This document shows positions 11,951-23,717 of a DNA stretch of 64,000 nt, one piece after another. The notes under the pieces are model-generated. The model was not told the origin of the DNA and made no database searches. It worked only from the letters and a program-made list of their open reading frames with translations. Positions within the stretch are counted from its first letter, which is position 1. Each line of letters begins with the position of its first letter. Position numbers and translations under genes: made by a program. Source of the stretch: Pseudoips prasinana (Eukaryota > Arthropoda > Insecta > Lepidoptera > Nolidae); the NCBI GenBank assembly GCA_951640165.1, contig OX621252.1, positions 23,643,934-23,707,933 of the forward strand, in the 5' to 3' direction.

Positions 11951-13437
11951 TTACAACAACAACAAGTAAACTTACGTTCACTATTTATGTTTCACCTTGT
12001 ATAGATTTATATTATTACTTAGGTTTAATGAATATCAAATCTGTTAGAAGACAACAATAAAAGTTATGGAAATGACAAGTTAACATCAATACAATTATTT
12101 AAATCACGTAGCCCCTCTCAATTAAACTGAATACATAAATTATAACATGGTCTAAGTCATAAACGGTCAGGGTATTTGGGTACGTTCGGTGGATTTTTTG
12201 TACCTTTTGACGTGTCAAATAAGTTTGATGAGAGTTATTTTATTACAAACAGCTAATTTATTACATTAAAGTAGAACAAGCGCACAAAAAATAATATTAA
12301 TAGAATTTGTGTTATCAGTAAATTTCAAATTTTATTTTTGTTTCGTCATTAAGTGAACTGATTGATTAGTTGAGGTTTGAATAGTGTTAAGTATTTTTTT
12401 TTCTATTTATGATATTATTTAACTATTACATACACTATAGATGAGGTAGAAATGTAATTTACCAATGCAACAAACATGGTGTTTAAAAGTTTTGCTAAAC
12501 ACACAAAAGATTTTGTTTCGCATTTAGCACTTCTTATCAGTAATGCAACATATCCAAATGCTTCGTTGCAAAGCTCACATTTTAGACTATTTAAGATTTT
12601 TGATTTTGTCACTTTCCAAATTAAAATCTTTTTAAGTTAAATACTAAAACACGTGTTTCTTCTTTTAGAATGAATAAAAAACCTTAAAACAACCTTAAGA
12701 ATCACTCAGTACCAAAATGTAAAATTGCATTTTCTGTAGTAATTTACTAACATAGATGAAAAAAATTGTATCGAAAAAAAAAAGATTTCGCTTTAATTTT
12801 GTAAGTATACTCAATCAATCATACCGATTGGCTAGAAACATGTTAGACGAGTTAAAAAAGTCTTCTTTTATATTTTATCCTTAAAACCCTGTGTGAAAAC
12901 ACATTAATTGTACAAGAATAAATAAGGATCGGTACGCTTATAACTTGTGCTCTTACTCTATGCGTACAAGACAGGAAGCGGTAAGCACACAACCTCGCCA
13001 CAATAGAGATGAGCGTAACATATAATTACGATATCACGTGGCACAGATATTCAGATAAAGCCAAGAAAATTGCGGCAAGTGGCTCACTTGCTATTTCCTT
13101 TGCCTGAATAGACAACAGGTTTTTTAAAATTACACGCTATCGTATTGCAGTTTGATATCATTTTTTATTCTCTATGGTTACTTATGAATAGGTGGGTGAT
13201 TGCAAGGGATATGTTGGTTAGAATAATCAACCGGATCCGTATCATGTGACGTTTGACTGAGAGTTAAATTGACTTAATTTATATACAAGATTTTTAAGGT
13301 GGCTTTTAAATTTTGATTGCAAAATGCGATTAGATAGATAGATTAGATTATTTACTATCTTAACCAAAAGTTTTACAGAACAGTAGAAACGTCTAAGGAA
13401 ATAATGAATAGTAATTTATTTATAGTTTGTTTATTGC
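11951..13437. other. AT-rich, nothing recognised
   Basis: No gene or repeat that I can support. Confidence 0.4.
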
Positions 13438-13482
13438 AAAACATACCACAATTCTGCACAATGCATAGTTGTGGTATGTTTT
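13438..13482. repeat. Perfect 14-bp hairpin
   Basis: AAAACATACCACAA (13438-13451) and its exact inverse (13469-13482), with a 17-nt loop. Could be a small palindromic relic. No further function is indicated. Confidence 0.6.
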
Positions 13483-13754
13483 TCTTTACAAATGAAATTA
13501 ATCACACAGTATAGAAGTTTTTCCTTCAATGGAGAAATTTAAAATTGACGAAGAAAAGGAATCTGTTAATAATATACCATCTACTGCAATTTCTCTTATA
13601 TGTAGGTAAACTGCATTATAATCATACTAATTATAATAGCTGAACTACTCAAAACTTCCAATTTAGAGAAACTTAACTGAGCTGATAATCCTTAAGTTTG
13701 AATTTTATTCTACTATCTGTTTTTTTTGTTGTATTTTTTTTCTCTTTTCATCAC

Positions 13755-13921
13755 AGGACGGACTTTACAAACATGCAGTCATCAAGCACATATGAGACTT
13801 CGAGACTCAGAACGATGATATGTATTTCACACAAATACTGTACAAACATACATATTAATGTTTCGTGTTTTATACGGAGATTGAACCCGAGACGCGAAGG
13901 CGACGAGCTATCTTAATGCAT
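13755..13921 (-). mobile_element. Degenerate tRNA-derived SINE (possibly SINE-B related)
   Basis: Contains ACTTTACAAACAT, GAGACTCAGAACGA and a TTGAACCCGAGAC block in the order expected of an inverted tRNA-derived SINE, but with too many changes to assign it firmly. Confidence 0.35.
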
Positions 13922-14440
13922 TCTAGTTAGAAGTAGAAATAACTTAATAAAGTGTACAGTAAAAGTAATTAAATAAGAATTAATCACAGGTTTGTTACTC
14001 CTATAAGGCTTACTCTATCTCTCTTATATCTATGTCATAACTATACATTATTATCTCTATCGTTATAAATGAATAACAGGTTAATTATTTTCCATATTGT
14101 TCCGCGTACCAGGTGCAATGCATTTCCATAATGTGAAAGAATTTTGTTCAAGTTGAGTGCGAGCATGTCCGGAGTTCCCACAGGTCACTTCCCCCTTTAT
14201 AATACTTGTAATGTAATTATTACACCTGATAGTACCGATGGAATATTAGTTGCCAGTAATTTTTAAGTATCAAGTTCTTATAGGATTTAATTTATTTGGC
14301 TTATGTTTTTTTACGAAGACGGTTGCGCTACGTAATTAATTATCTGTACCGCGTGGTACTTAAGAAACATGCCATTTACGGACACAAATCACACAACACA
14401 AGCAATATTTATTTTCTTATTAGAAATGTTATATCATATA
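13922..14440. other. AT-rich, nothing recognised
   Basis: A few SINE-B-like words near 14345-14390 (GGACACAAATCACACAAC), otherwise no signal. Confidence 0.35.
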
Positions 14441-14630
14441 TCTTGGGACAACTAACACACTGCCTTCTGATCCCAAACTAGGCAGAGCTTGTAGCTACCA
14501 GACAACTAATAAACACATTTATATATTTCTAAATACATATATACCATAGATAAATTGTTCTGGGTGGGCTTCAAAGCCACGACCTCTGGCTTAGCAATCA
14601 GGAAAATTAACCACCAAACCAACAGGCCAG
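14441..14630 (-). mobile_element. SINE-A, diverged
   Basis: Minus-strand SINE-A: CTGATCCCAAACTAGGCAGA near the left (3') end and GGCCTG..GTTGG at the right (5') end. B box damaged (TTCAAAGCCACGACC in plus orientation). Confidence 0.65.
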
Positions 14631-14892
14631 AAAAAGTAAAATTAATTAATTAACTAGCAAATTAATTAATTAAATATTTTAATATAATGAAGACATTTTT
14701 GAAATATTCCTTATTTTTTTTATAATCGATTGCAGTAGTAGAGCTTAATTTAGCAATGCCATTATAAATGTCATATAGTAGTACGAATAATATAGCTTGA
14801 ATAAGAACTTTAAAGGTAGACATTTATACCAATAGGTCCTCGTATTTTTCATCAACAATTAATCGAATGTCAATATTTCATAAATGATTAAG
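14631..14892. other. AT-rich upstream of the 14.9-kb promoter candidate
   Basis: Only a TTAATTAATTAA-rich low-complexity patch at about 14640-14675. Confidence 0.4.
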
Positions 14893-15039
14893 TATAAGTT
14901 AAATAAAAGCAAAGTTTCTCTGTCAGTACTCGCGGCCGTGCGTGACTCCGGCCGGAAGCGGGCGGGCGCTATTGTGACGTAGCTTCCGTGTTGTTTCCGC
15001 TGCCGCTCGTCGCTTATACTATCGCGATCTTGTTAGCGT
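14893..15039 (+). promoter_or_regulatory. Candidate TATA/Inr core promoter with CpG-rich 5' exon
   Basis: TATAAG at 14893-14898 lies 32 bp before the A (14925) of TGTCAGTACT, which contains the arthropod initiator TCAGT. This is the canonical arrangement. Downstream is an abrupt GC- and CpG-rich leader with an ETS-like CCGGAAG and a CRE-like TGACGTA. It contains no ATG, as expected for a 5' untranslated exon. A possible donor, GTAAGA, follows the leader at about 15040. I see no coding exon downstream within several kb. A plus-strand gene starting here would have a long first intron. What is seen is motifs and composition; promoter function is inferred. Confidence 0.45.
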
Positions 15040-15430
15040 GTAAGATAGTGTTATAAAGATTTATTGGTCTTGTATGGGACCTGGTGTTATAATAACACCT
15101 GGTTTTTACATATCTACGTAAAAAATCTAAAGTTAGAGTTATGAGTGTTTGACAGTTGTCATTCAACACTCATACTTCCAATTGGCAAAATCCAATTTTT
15201 TTTTAAATTATTTAACCAATTTTGGTGGATCATTTTAACTGATTTCTATTGCATATTGTGTCATTGTGTGAATCGTAATGTGCATAATGGTAATGAGAGA
15301 TCTTTTTTTTAATAAGCACACTTTCGCTCTAGCTTTATAATTTCCAGTATCGCGGGGGCTTTACAAACAAAAAAGTAAGTCTATGATTATCACATCAATT
15401 AGTTTTATGCAAACTGATTTGATGTTAAGA
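15040..15430. other. AT-rich; small hairpin at 15.08 kb
   Basis: CCTGGTGTTATAATAACACC forms a short near-perfect hairpin near 15080-15103. Nothing else. Confidence 0.35.
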
Positions 15431-15650
15431 TGCATCTCAATACTTGCCGATGGTTATCACCACCCAATTCGTCCCGAGGAAATTATCTACAAGGGAATAG
15501 GCAGCAGCGTCTGTTTCAGTTTTATGACCATTATATTGCGATCGCGAACTTGTCAGCCAAACAAAGCCATTATGAAATTTCTGTTCAAAAAATTTTTGGC
15601 GAGACCTTTGACCAGCGGCTTTTAGCTGATATGATAGCCACTCATTAGTG
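15431..15650. repeat. CACTGCTGGACA-family repeat (form I), inverted, diverged
   Basis: Contains GGCAGCAGCGTCTG, TATGACCATTATATTGCGATCGC and a CGAAC..CAGCCAA block, the reverse of the 46.0-kb copy. Two 70-80 codon frames here are by-products. Confidence 0.5.
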
Positions 15651-15730
15651 TGCGATTTTGTGTCACCACCAATTTGCGTCTTAATTTTTAACTGCAGTAT
15701 AGTTAATCTATATTCTCTTTAACTGATTGT

Positions 15731-15867
15731 TGACTGCACTATGTGTGTGACCCATAAATAGTTGTTCTGAGTCTGGATGTAATTTGTGTCCGTCTATTAT
15801 ATGTTTGTAAAGTACCCCGCGACACAGAGATTAAAATCCCTAGTGTGGGCGTAGCCTTAAAAAAAAT
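15731..15867 (+). mobile_element. SINE-B lacking most of its tRNA head
   Basis: GACTGCACTATG is joined directly to GTGTGTGACCCATAAATAG, so the A and B boxes are missing. The rest (TCTATTATATGTTTGTAAAG, CCCCGCGACACAG) and the A-tail are intact. Confidence 0.75.
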
Positions 15868-16071
15868 CTTCCACAAAAGTTACCATCTTTACAATATTCA
15901 CTTGTAGGTGCTATTATTACAGACTTTTAGTATAATTGCACTTAAAATTCAGCTTAAAACTTCACGTCAACAAACTAGAGGGAAAGTTGAAATGTAAGCC
16001 CGAATTAAAATCGCAGTCCGATAAATTCATACACAGCTTCAAGCATTGTTTTTTTTTTATAACCACATTCA

Positions 16072-16476
16072 ATGTTTTCATTTGCCAAAAAAACGGGAAT
16101 ATGCTACGAAAATTGGATGCCATTTCATGATCACTTAAATAAATATTGGCTACATGACCACTCAGACAGAGTAATAAAGCATCAGGATAACGAATCCGTA
16201 AAAATGGCCGATCACAATACAAGAACCACAAAGAGTTTAAAAAATAAGTATCCAGAGAAAAGAGTCTCTATGGTACCATTCATCCAATTCAAGTGTTCCG
16301 TGTATTCCAAATTTGTAATTGAATGTATCCAAACGATCCATGTATATTTCATCGTTTTTATAAGCTCTCTTCAGGCTTTTATGATTATTCCTAATCTATA
16401 CTATACATATAACAAAATCGTAGGAAAGTCAAAACTGTACATTGAATATTTTCTAAAAAGGATACTTGGGGCGTGA
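16072..16476 (+). CDS. Unidentified 134-codon open frame, doubtful
   Basis: The longest open frame here outside mariner. It starts at ATG 16072 just after an in-frame stop. The predicted protein is basic and His/Lys-rich in its first ~80 residues, then has a hydrophobic stretch of about 20 residues (FIVFISSLQAFMIIPNL) that could be a membrane segment, then a Lys/Tyr-rich end. Base composition is as AT-rich as the surroundings, and I recognise no domain. The minus strand is also open over part of it (15962-16231). Its length is only mildly surprising for AT-rich DNA; it may be chance or a decayed transposon piece. Confidence 0.15.
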   Translation: MFSFAKKTGICYENWMPFHDHLNKYWLHDHSDRVIKHQDNESVKMADHNTRTTKSLKNKYPEKRVSMVPFIQFKCSVYSKFVIECIQTIHVYFIVFISSLQAFMIIPNLYYTYNKIVGKSKLYIEYFLKRILGA

Positions 16477-16488
16477 TCTACAATCGAA

Positions 16489-16883
16489 ATAAAAACAAAA
16501 AATATGGTTTTTAGAATTTTTGTCTGTTTGTCTGTACGTATGTCCGGGCTAAACTCAAAAAGTACTGCATGGATTTACTTCAAATTTTGCATGAATTAGA
16601 GGTCATGTCAAAATATAGGCTATATATCAAGCTATTTTCCAATAACTCTTTAGATCGCGTAGCCTTATTTTTCTGAAAAGTCTGCCTTGTTTGTTTACCT
16701 TTAAGGCAAGCTACACATTCTAGTTTACTAGTTGTATGTTTAAAACTCACGCCAGTTGCCATCTTATCTCGCAATAAGGTTAAGTTTCGTATGCTCAGGT
16801 GTGCCAGTCAGGTATTACCTACGAGGGAGGAGCTGAGATAATTAATAAAATTTAACGCGGGTAAACCCACGGGGCACAGCTAG
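16489..16883 (+). mobile_element. Helitron-like non-autonomous element, diverged
   Basis: Ends in CCCACGGGGCACAGCTAG followed by T, the same 3' end as the 169-bp elements at 32.1, 53.3 and 61.0 kb. Upstream lies a TTTGTCTGTTTGTCTG motif typical of these elements. The 5' boundary is uncertain. Confidence 0.5.
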
Positions 16884-17297
16884 TTAAATATGAAAGTATT
16901 TTTTTATAAGTTTGACTTGAAGTAATCTGTATACTAGGTACGTTAAGACCGCCAATTTTACATAAATAATTATATTTGTTAGTATCTTTGCCAATTAGTT
17001 TTTTATGCACATAACCTATCTATAGAAATAATAAAAATAAATTAGTAATAGTTTCTTATAAGGTAATTTTTCAGAAACCTCGACTATTTTAATGATTGCC
17101 CTGAATATTTAACTTTATTAAATCTTAGTCTAGTGTATCAAAGGGCTTTTATCCACACGGGTAAAACTGTAAAAGCTTAAAGTAAATTGAACGAAATTTT
17201 AATGTGCTTCAAATGAAAATAATCTTTATTGTATACCAAAGAACATAATATTTAAGATTTCTACTATTACTCTACTGTCTAATTATAATTGATATAA
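16884..17297. other. AT-rich, nothing recognised
   Basis: No signal. Confidence 0.4.
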
Positions 17298-17470
17298 GAC
17301 TGCACGTGTGGCGCGGGTTCGAGTCCCGCGCCGGACAGCTATTTGTGTGACCCATAAATGGTTGTTCTGAGTCTGGATGTATTTTGTATCCGTCTATTAT
17401 ATGTTTGTAAATGTACCCCGCGACACAGGGATTAGATTCCCTAGTGCGGGTGTTGTTTATAAAAAAAAAT
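17298..17470 (+). mobile_element. SINE-B with shortened head
   Basis: GACTGCAC is followed at once by GCGCGGGTTCGAGTCCCGCG, an intact T-arm/B box, while the A-box half of the tRNA head is deleted. Body and A-tail are complete. Without an A box it is presumably inactive. Confidence 0.8.
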
Positions 17471-18431
17471 ATAAAGGTAGAATTTTATAACAAAATGTAC
17501 CTACACAATAAAAGTTATTACATAGTGTCCTTATTACAATGGGAATCTTATCGGAATAGTATATAAAAGAATCCAAACAAACTGAGTAGTTTAAGATAGA
17601 ATAAGTTCAAATAATTCAATTCATAATTGAATTAATTGACTTTTACCTAACTTAAACTTACAAAAGTCAAAAGATATACGAATATATCTCAACAAATATA
17701 CTAATAACACTGAACTATATAATAACCGCATTATTTAAAATTAGAATTCCAATATGATTTCAGCGCATTCGAAATTCAAAAAGGAAAAATATAAAAACGG
17801 TAATTCCACAAACATCTTTAATTAATTAAGTCTCTCATCGTGGTAAAAGCGTAATCTAAACCGAAATAGGTTAAACAAAGGCAGTTGTTCGCGGCTCAAG
17901 CGAGCCGTGGCTCGCTGCTCAGCATGCTCAATGCTCAGGCTCGGTGCTCAAACGAGCCAAGCGACTAATCCCGCCGCATCTGCTCTGTAATGAGCTACTC
18001 AAGTACACCCTAACCTGTTTACATTGTATCTTTATTGTGTTTTTTGCTCGACTCTTTCTTTCCTATATAACGAAATGATTTTTTCCCTGTAATAAAACGA
18101 AATCTCGCGTCGGTTAGTCCTTTGTCTTTTAAGCGATTTATTTTTAATTACTGATGTAGCTACGTAGCTTGTGTTAGGTTCATTGATATTTTCATTTTAC
18201 GTCGGCGTAATTGTATGCGTAATTGCCGAAAGATGATTAGATAAAAACTTTTTATTAATATGAGCTGAGTGTACAAGTTTTTTAAATCTTTTAGCCTAGT
18301 TAGATATAAAGATAGAAATGGAGATGCCTGAGGAGGTCGGTTTTTGGGGACCTTTTGTGAGCTTGTTGGCATATGTTAATACACGAATTACGGGGGCTGT
18401 TCCTCCAATTGAGGGAGCATTTCATTGATAT
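17471..18431. other. AT-rich with one GCTC-rich patch
   Basis: At 17885-17960 GCTCA-type words repeat, including GGCTCAAGCGAGCC and GCTCAAACGAGCC. This is local low complexity with small palindromes. No gene. Confidence 0.4.
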
Positions 18432-18677
18432 AATAATATCCTTCGGACATTATTTGCAAACGGCCATCTGATCCAAAACTAATAGAACTTGTACTATGGA
18501 AACCAGATAACTGATATACTACATATTTTCTTTTGTGAATACATACTAATATAGATCATAAAAACCGGACTCAGGACTAACAGACATGTTCATGCACACA
18601 AATATCTGTCCTAGGTGGGAATTGAGCCCACGACCTCAGCGTGAATAGCAAGGATTTGCGAACCACCCCAACAGGCA
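18432..18677 (-). mobile_element. SINE-A, near full length
   Basis: Minus-strand copy running from the AATAATATCC 3' end to CCAACAGGC at the head. The B box is mutated (GGAATTGAGCCC in plus orientation). Confidence 0.8.
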
Positions 18678-18714
18678 TGAATACTAAGAGTCATGGAGGG
18701 TGATGATGATAGCC

Positions 18715-18900
18715 TCGCGTTTGTAGTCGTAAAAAATGGATCATTTATCAACAGCGTTCTAGGAGACCTTTCTCCACTGCTGGGTAAATGACTCCTCCAA
18801 AGCTCTCCACAATTGCTGGTCTTGTGCTATCCGTATTCAGTGGTTTCCAGCGATCTCTCAAGATCATCGCTTCATTTAGTAGGTGGCCTGCTCAAATGGA
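18715..18900. repeat. CACTGCTGG-family repeat (form II), diverged
   Basis: TCTCCACTGCTGGGTAAATG is followed by CTCCACAATTGCTGGTC and TCCGTATTCAG, parallel to the 42.2-kb copy. Confidence 0.45.
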
Positions 18901-19420
18901 CAAATAGGTGTAAATGTCTGTATCTGAGTACAATAGGAAAATAAAAGATTTATAGGTAGGTTTTATTCTACCTACTCTTTACGGATAAAACATTGATAAA
19001 AAACGCCGCTTGCAAATTACTCATAACGGCACAATTCGCGCCAAAGTCCCAACAAAAGTGGACGGCACAAAGCGCTAATCATAGCCGTATGTGCGTGGCC
19101 CCGTTTCGCACAATGTCTGTTGATTAAGAGGATTGTCTCCACACTCCTCGGTTATTAAAACTCTGTCTTCTATAGTGCGGTATCTAGATGACTAGGAATA
19201 TGGTAGAGTTTAGTTTTTAGTTGACTGTACAGCTCGTGTGTAAGGCATTCTTCATGCCTGTCTACAATATCCATTGCCTACACAAAAAAAAAACAATATT
19301 TAAGTGCTCATTGCTAGTTTCACAGGTAGGATCAACGAGATTAAGCACTTAAGCTCCCAGTCAGTACATATCTGTGGTTCAAATCAGTACCAATATCTAC
19401 TTCTTAGTTGTGCCTAGGTA
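18901..19420. other. AT-rich, nothing recognised
   Basis: No signal. Confidence 0.4.
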
Positions 19421-19545
19421 CAAACGCCAGCACATCCAGCTACCCCAATCTGTCAAGTGTTAATTAGTAGTAGTAGTTAAGAATAAGGTTTACTTTCAAT
19501 TGAGGAAATTTGACAGATTGCGGTAGCTTAATGTGCTGGCGTCTG
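19421..19545. mobile_element. TA-flanked MITE, copy 1 (125 bp)
   Basis: Terminal inverted repeats of ~38 bp beginning CA(A/G)ACGCCAGCACAT and containing a (G)ACAGATTG-type block. Flanked by TA at 19419-19420 and 19546-19547. Same family as 26474-26611 and 60327-60461. The TA duplication suggests a Tc1/mariner-type helper. The inverted repeats do not resemble those of the intact mariner here. Confidence 0.8.
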
Positions 19546-19547
19546 TA

Positions 19548-20455
19548 CTTTAAACTTAACCATTTTTGAATAGCTAAACTGACAGATGACGGTAACTATG
19601 CAGATCGTGATTGCTCGTAGTGATGCAGTTTTGGTTATGTTTCTTACAGCATCACAAAAATAAGTTTCAAATGTTAGCTGAGCATTATTCGCATTCGCAA
19701 AGCGTATATTCTACCATCACCTTCTACCAATCCGGCCAGGCGCTCTGCTGTTAAGCTATGAACGGTAATAACAGACAGATTTAGGTTTCCTTTGCTAACA
19801 TCCATATTTATTAAGGGAATCCTAATACCATACGATCTATTACATTCCAGTTGACTATGTTTTAACAAAACAAACCTACATCCTCGATAGGAAAAGATCA
19901 GGAAGGGAATCAGAAATTAGATTTGTCTGTGTGTGGAGAGTAAAAGCAGAGCGCCTTCCCCGGATTGGTAGTGGATGCTGGTATGAGATCCGCCGAAAGA
20001 TTAAATATATGGGATACCATTGTTGAGTTTAAAATGTTTTCTATAATGTACTAGTTAGGTATCTAGTCTATCTAGATGACTAACAAAAGTTTAGTTTTGT
20101 TCGCTGTCAGCTTTGTTTTGCATTTTTGTGTTCATGTTTTTGTGAGGCATTTGTGTTTTTTATTCGTTGTTTTATTCAGAAGTATGAATGTGTACACTTT
20201 CATATTCATCATGTATTGGCATGAAAATAATAGGTGTGACGTGTTGCAACATGTTAAAGTATGATACCTTACTGTCAAAGACTATGGAACTGGATAATCA
20301 ATGATTTAAAAAGTTCCAACGTAAATTTTACTTTTAAATAACCGATTTAAACAAAACATCCCCTATCGAATAAAAGAAGGATGATCAAAATTGGTACAAA
20401 ATCTCTTAACATACGTATACATTAGAACAAAAAAAGAAAATCATTAGGAAATTAA
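19548..20455. other. AT-rich, nothing recognised
   Basis: No gene or repeat that I can support. Confidence 0.4.
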
Positions 20456-20616
20456 TTAATAATATCCTGGGAAATTATTTACACACGGCCATCTGATCCC
20501 AAACTAAGCAGAGTTTGTACTATCGAAACCAGATAACTGGTATACTACTTTTTTTTTTAATGCATAAATATATAGATAAATTACACCTAGACTCAGGACA
20601 AATAGACAAGTTCAAT
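20456..20616 (-). mobile_element. SINE-A, 5'-truncated
   Basis: Contains the 3' half (CCATCTGATCCCAAACTAAG to GACTCAGGACAAATAGACA on the plus strand). The tRNA head is missing, which fits 5' truncation during retroposition. Confidence 0.8.
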
Positions 20617-20730
20617 TTGGTTGCCTATTATATGTATGCACAATCAGTGAATTAGATATATATAGCCAAAGACTTGTGAATTTGGCGATATAGGCTATAT
20701 AGGAATACAATATAACATCCATATTAATGT

Positions 20731-20900
20731 GTAACATCTTTCCTCTCGGTTACTGCTGCGCGTGCGCGCGCTATATGATTCGACCAATCAACGCGTGCGG
20801 TGGCGGAGAGACGGCTGCCAGACGGTGCCAACTCATTTTGCGCAAGGTTGGTACCATGACGTTCGTCGGCCAACATTGTGTATGCGATGATATTTCGACC
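20731..20900. other. CpG-rich patch with two CCAAT boxes
   Basis: GCGCGTGCGCGCGC and ACCAATCA (twice, near 20783 and 20900) in an otherwise AT-rich setting. This could be promoter-type sequence or part of a repeat. Open frames on both strands are short and featureless. Confidence 0.25.
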
Positions 20901-21235
20901 AATCAAATTATGAATAAATTCGCTTCACATACATTTCATCTCAATTTTATTATACGGACTGATAACATGTTTGATGTTTCACATCATATGCGCCTATTGT
21001 AAGGGTGATTATTTTCTCTTTAATGATGAACTTATAGAAATTTTCAGCGTTAATTAGTATATGTAGTGTCTAAATGTCATTTTAACTTTTTCCCAAGAGA
21101 AAATTCAAGCGACCTTTATGTTACCCTGGTACAGACATCTCCTTTATTGTTGTCTCTACTTTATTATAAAATTATCAGTTACTTTGCTTTATTATTTGGT
21201 CAGTAGTTACACTACAGTTAGAGTTGCTCAAGCCG

Positions 21236-21430
21236 CATAGTAGGCCTCTGACATAGCTTGTTCACTATTGTTTAACGACAGCAACCGGGACCAACAGCTT
21301 AACATTCCCCCCAAAGCATGGAGAAGCTCAAATTAAACCACTTTGGCGGTCATCCATCTATAGACCGACCGTGGCCCTAGGCGCTTAACGTCGCCGATCA
21401 CTTACAGACGGTGAGAGCAACTAGCTATGA
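21236..21430. repeat. Probable dispersed lepidopteran repeat fragment
   Basis: GC-richer block with GGGACCAACAGCTTAAC, CACTTTGGCGGTCA and CCGTGGCCCTAGGCGCTTAA. I recall such a block as common in moth and butterfly genomes, but there is no second copy in this window to prove it. Confidence 0.35.
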
Positions 21431-21861
21431 GCGCTCTTAATAATTAATAAGAAGTCCGCTTATTATCAGATTAATATCAAAACGATGATGGAGCAAGGAG
21501 GGTGTGCCTCCCTCTAAGAGGGCTTGGAGAAAGTTGGAGGATGAACTAATCTAACCCTAAGATCGATAACGACTTTCACCGGAACTAAATTAAGCCCAAC
21601 TTCCTTTATTAGTTATAGTTTATCTATTCTATCAATAAATATGAACTGGTGGCTTATTTTCTGGAATATCTAATAATTTTTGTAGAAAGTAGTACTTGGG
21701 CAATTAAGATTCCCTCGTTTTAGGTTCATAGATTAGGTTTGCTATATGACTTTCTCAGTTCGTAGAATTATTTGCTACACGGCTTGAGTCCTCGTTCACG
21801 TTTATTGACCTGTGAAGCAGTGAAAGCTTCCTACGCTAACCATAGACGTAATATAATAATA
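21431..21861. other. AT-rich, nothing recognised
   Basis: No signal. Confidence 0.4.
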
Positions 21862-22075
21862 GACTGCACTTATGGTGCAGCGGGTAAGCCTGTCGCCTCG
21901 CCGCTTCGTGTCCCGAGTATGATTTCAGCGCCGGACAACTATTTGTGTGACCCATAAATAGTTGTTCTGAGTCTGGATGTAATTTGGGTCCATCTATTAT
22001 ATGTTTGTAAAGTACCCCGTGACATGAAGCGACGTGAGAGATTAGATTACCTAGAGCAGGAGTTGTCTAAAAAAA
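21862..22075 (+). mobile_element. SINE-B, longest copy
   Basis: Starts GACTGCACTTATGGTGCAGC; the tRNA head has an A-box-like GTGCAGCGGGTAAGCC and a damaged B box (GAGTATGATTTC). Body follows and ends in an A-run. It carries a short extra block (GAAGCGACGTGAGAG) that other copies lack. Confidence 0.8.
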
Positions 22076-22702
22076 TCTGAAAATTCTAATTATACCATTC
22101 TTCTTTCATACTGGTCGTAGATGTAAACGTATTAAGTAACCACTTTTTCGTGGAAAAACAAGTAATACAAAAAACTTGAGTTCGTCGGTTCGCAGAGACT
22201 GCATACATCCCTGTTAACAAACAAACATTACTTTCCAATCGGCTACTGCAGTTTAGGATATCCATGATATTTAAAAGAAAATGGGACTGAACGCCTTATT
22301 ACATTGTTAGGATTGCCAATTTATCAGAAAGTTTTATAAATTAAACCAACTACTTAAAAAAGCTCTATGTTCTCAGAGTAATATATCTAAATATTAATAT
22401 CTTGGTAAAAATCGAACAATATACTGAATGCTTAACAATCCGTTTTGACATATTATTTTACTAAAATAACTTAATTCATGCCTTTATGTATGACTTACTC
22501 ATCTAATATTACAAAAATTAATATATTTATGGACGCCAGAGCCGCTCTCCACGAATTGTATAGTGTAAACTCAAGTGTAAACATGGAAATATAAACTAAA
22601 ACTACTAAAATGGTGCTCAATGTCTCAAAATAACTGTTCGATCACGAAATAGTAAAAAAATATAAAGCAGTATAAAATCTATAATTGATGTGTGGTGACA
22701 TA
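22076..22702. other. AT-rich, nothing recognised
   Basis: No signal. Confidence 0.4.
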
Positions 22703-22872
22703 AAATATCATCACCCCATCTCATCCCGTGGGGGGTGTAAGATCGAACGAGGGAATACCTACCAGAGAACGGGCAGCAGCGTTTTTCTGTGAACTATGAC
22801 CATTAAACTGCGATCGCCAGTCCGTCTGCCAAGCGTGGCAATTATGGCATATCCCGCCATTAATCATTAACC
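22703..22872. repeat. CACTGCTGGACA-family repeat (form I), inverted
   Basis: ATCACCCCATCTCATCCCGT, GGGCAGCAGCGTT, TATGACCATTAAACTGCGAT and GCCAAGCGTGGC in the inverted order of the 23.7-kb copy. The two copies face each other about 0.85 kb apart. Confidence 0.7.
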
Positions 22873-23717
22873 ACCAACCGTAAATCTATAAATCCTACAG
22901 AACAAAAATTAAATTCTGAGGTACTGGCTCTCTGAATTTTATTTTTGTTAGCATTGAGCACAATTTTATTAGTTTAAGTTACAAAAATAATTAAAAGTAT
23001 CCCAAAAATTCTTAATAGATGGTGACACTACTATTGACGGCATTTTTTATTTCTATCGGTGAAAAGTTGCGTTCACGTTTGACAGTTCCTATGTCCGTAT
23101 CAATGTCTGATATAATTACAACTGCTATGCCTAGTTTCAGACAGCTATCAACCAGGTTTTCTATTTGGTAAAAAATTAGTTTGCCACACGATGTTGCAAA
23201 AGTTTGAACTCGCGGAGTGACTCATGTTCTAACTTTCTATTCTGTGTATTACGTCAAATGGTACACATTCCAAACACAATAGTTAATGGCCTACCTCGAA
23301 AATGTCCGTGTGTCATCTGAGCACTATAAACTTTACTCACTATTACTTTATTCACGGAAACAACAATTTTTTTTTAATATATTATGAACAAGCAGAAACT
23401 AGATATGCCTATTTATGGACTTTAACGATTTATTTAGGTTTTGTATTCTAATTATCTAAATTCCTTGGAATATAAAATCCTTAAACTTTTAATACCAACA
23501 GGTATTAAAAACCTCAAGATATGTACAAGGTGAAACATAAATAATGGACGCAATTTAATTAGTCTATAAACCTGAACAACGTGTAGCACATAAATATTCA
23601 AAATAGACAATTTCTTTCTTTTATTTTTTTGTTTTCCTTACTACATGAACGATCAAGTGACGCAAGTAGTAGCAACGGGTGTGTAAAAATTCGAATTTCC
23701 AAACCTGGTTTTCCATT
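22873..23717. other. AT-rich, nothing recognised
   Basis: No signal. Confidence 0.4.

Noticed and set aside
11791..12060. 89-codon plus-strand frame
   Set aside because: Overlaps a minus-strand SINE-B and uses its sequence; not a gene.
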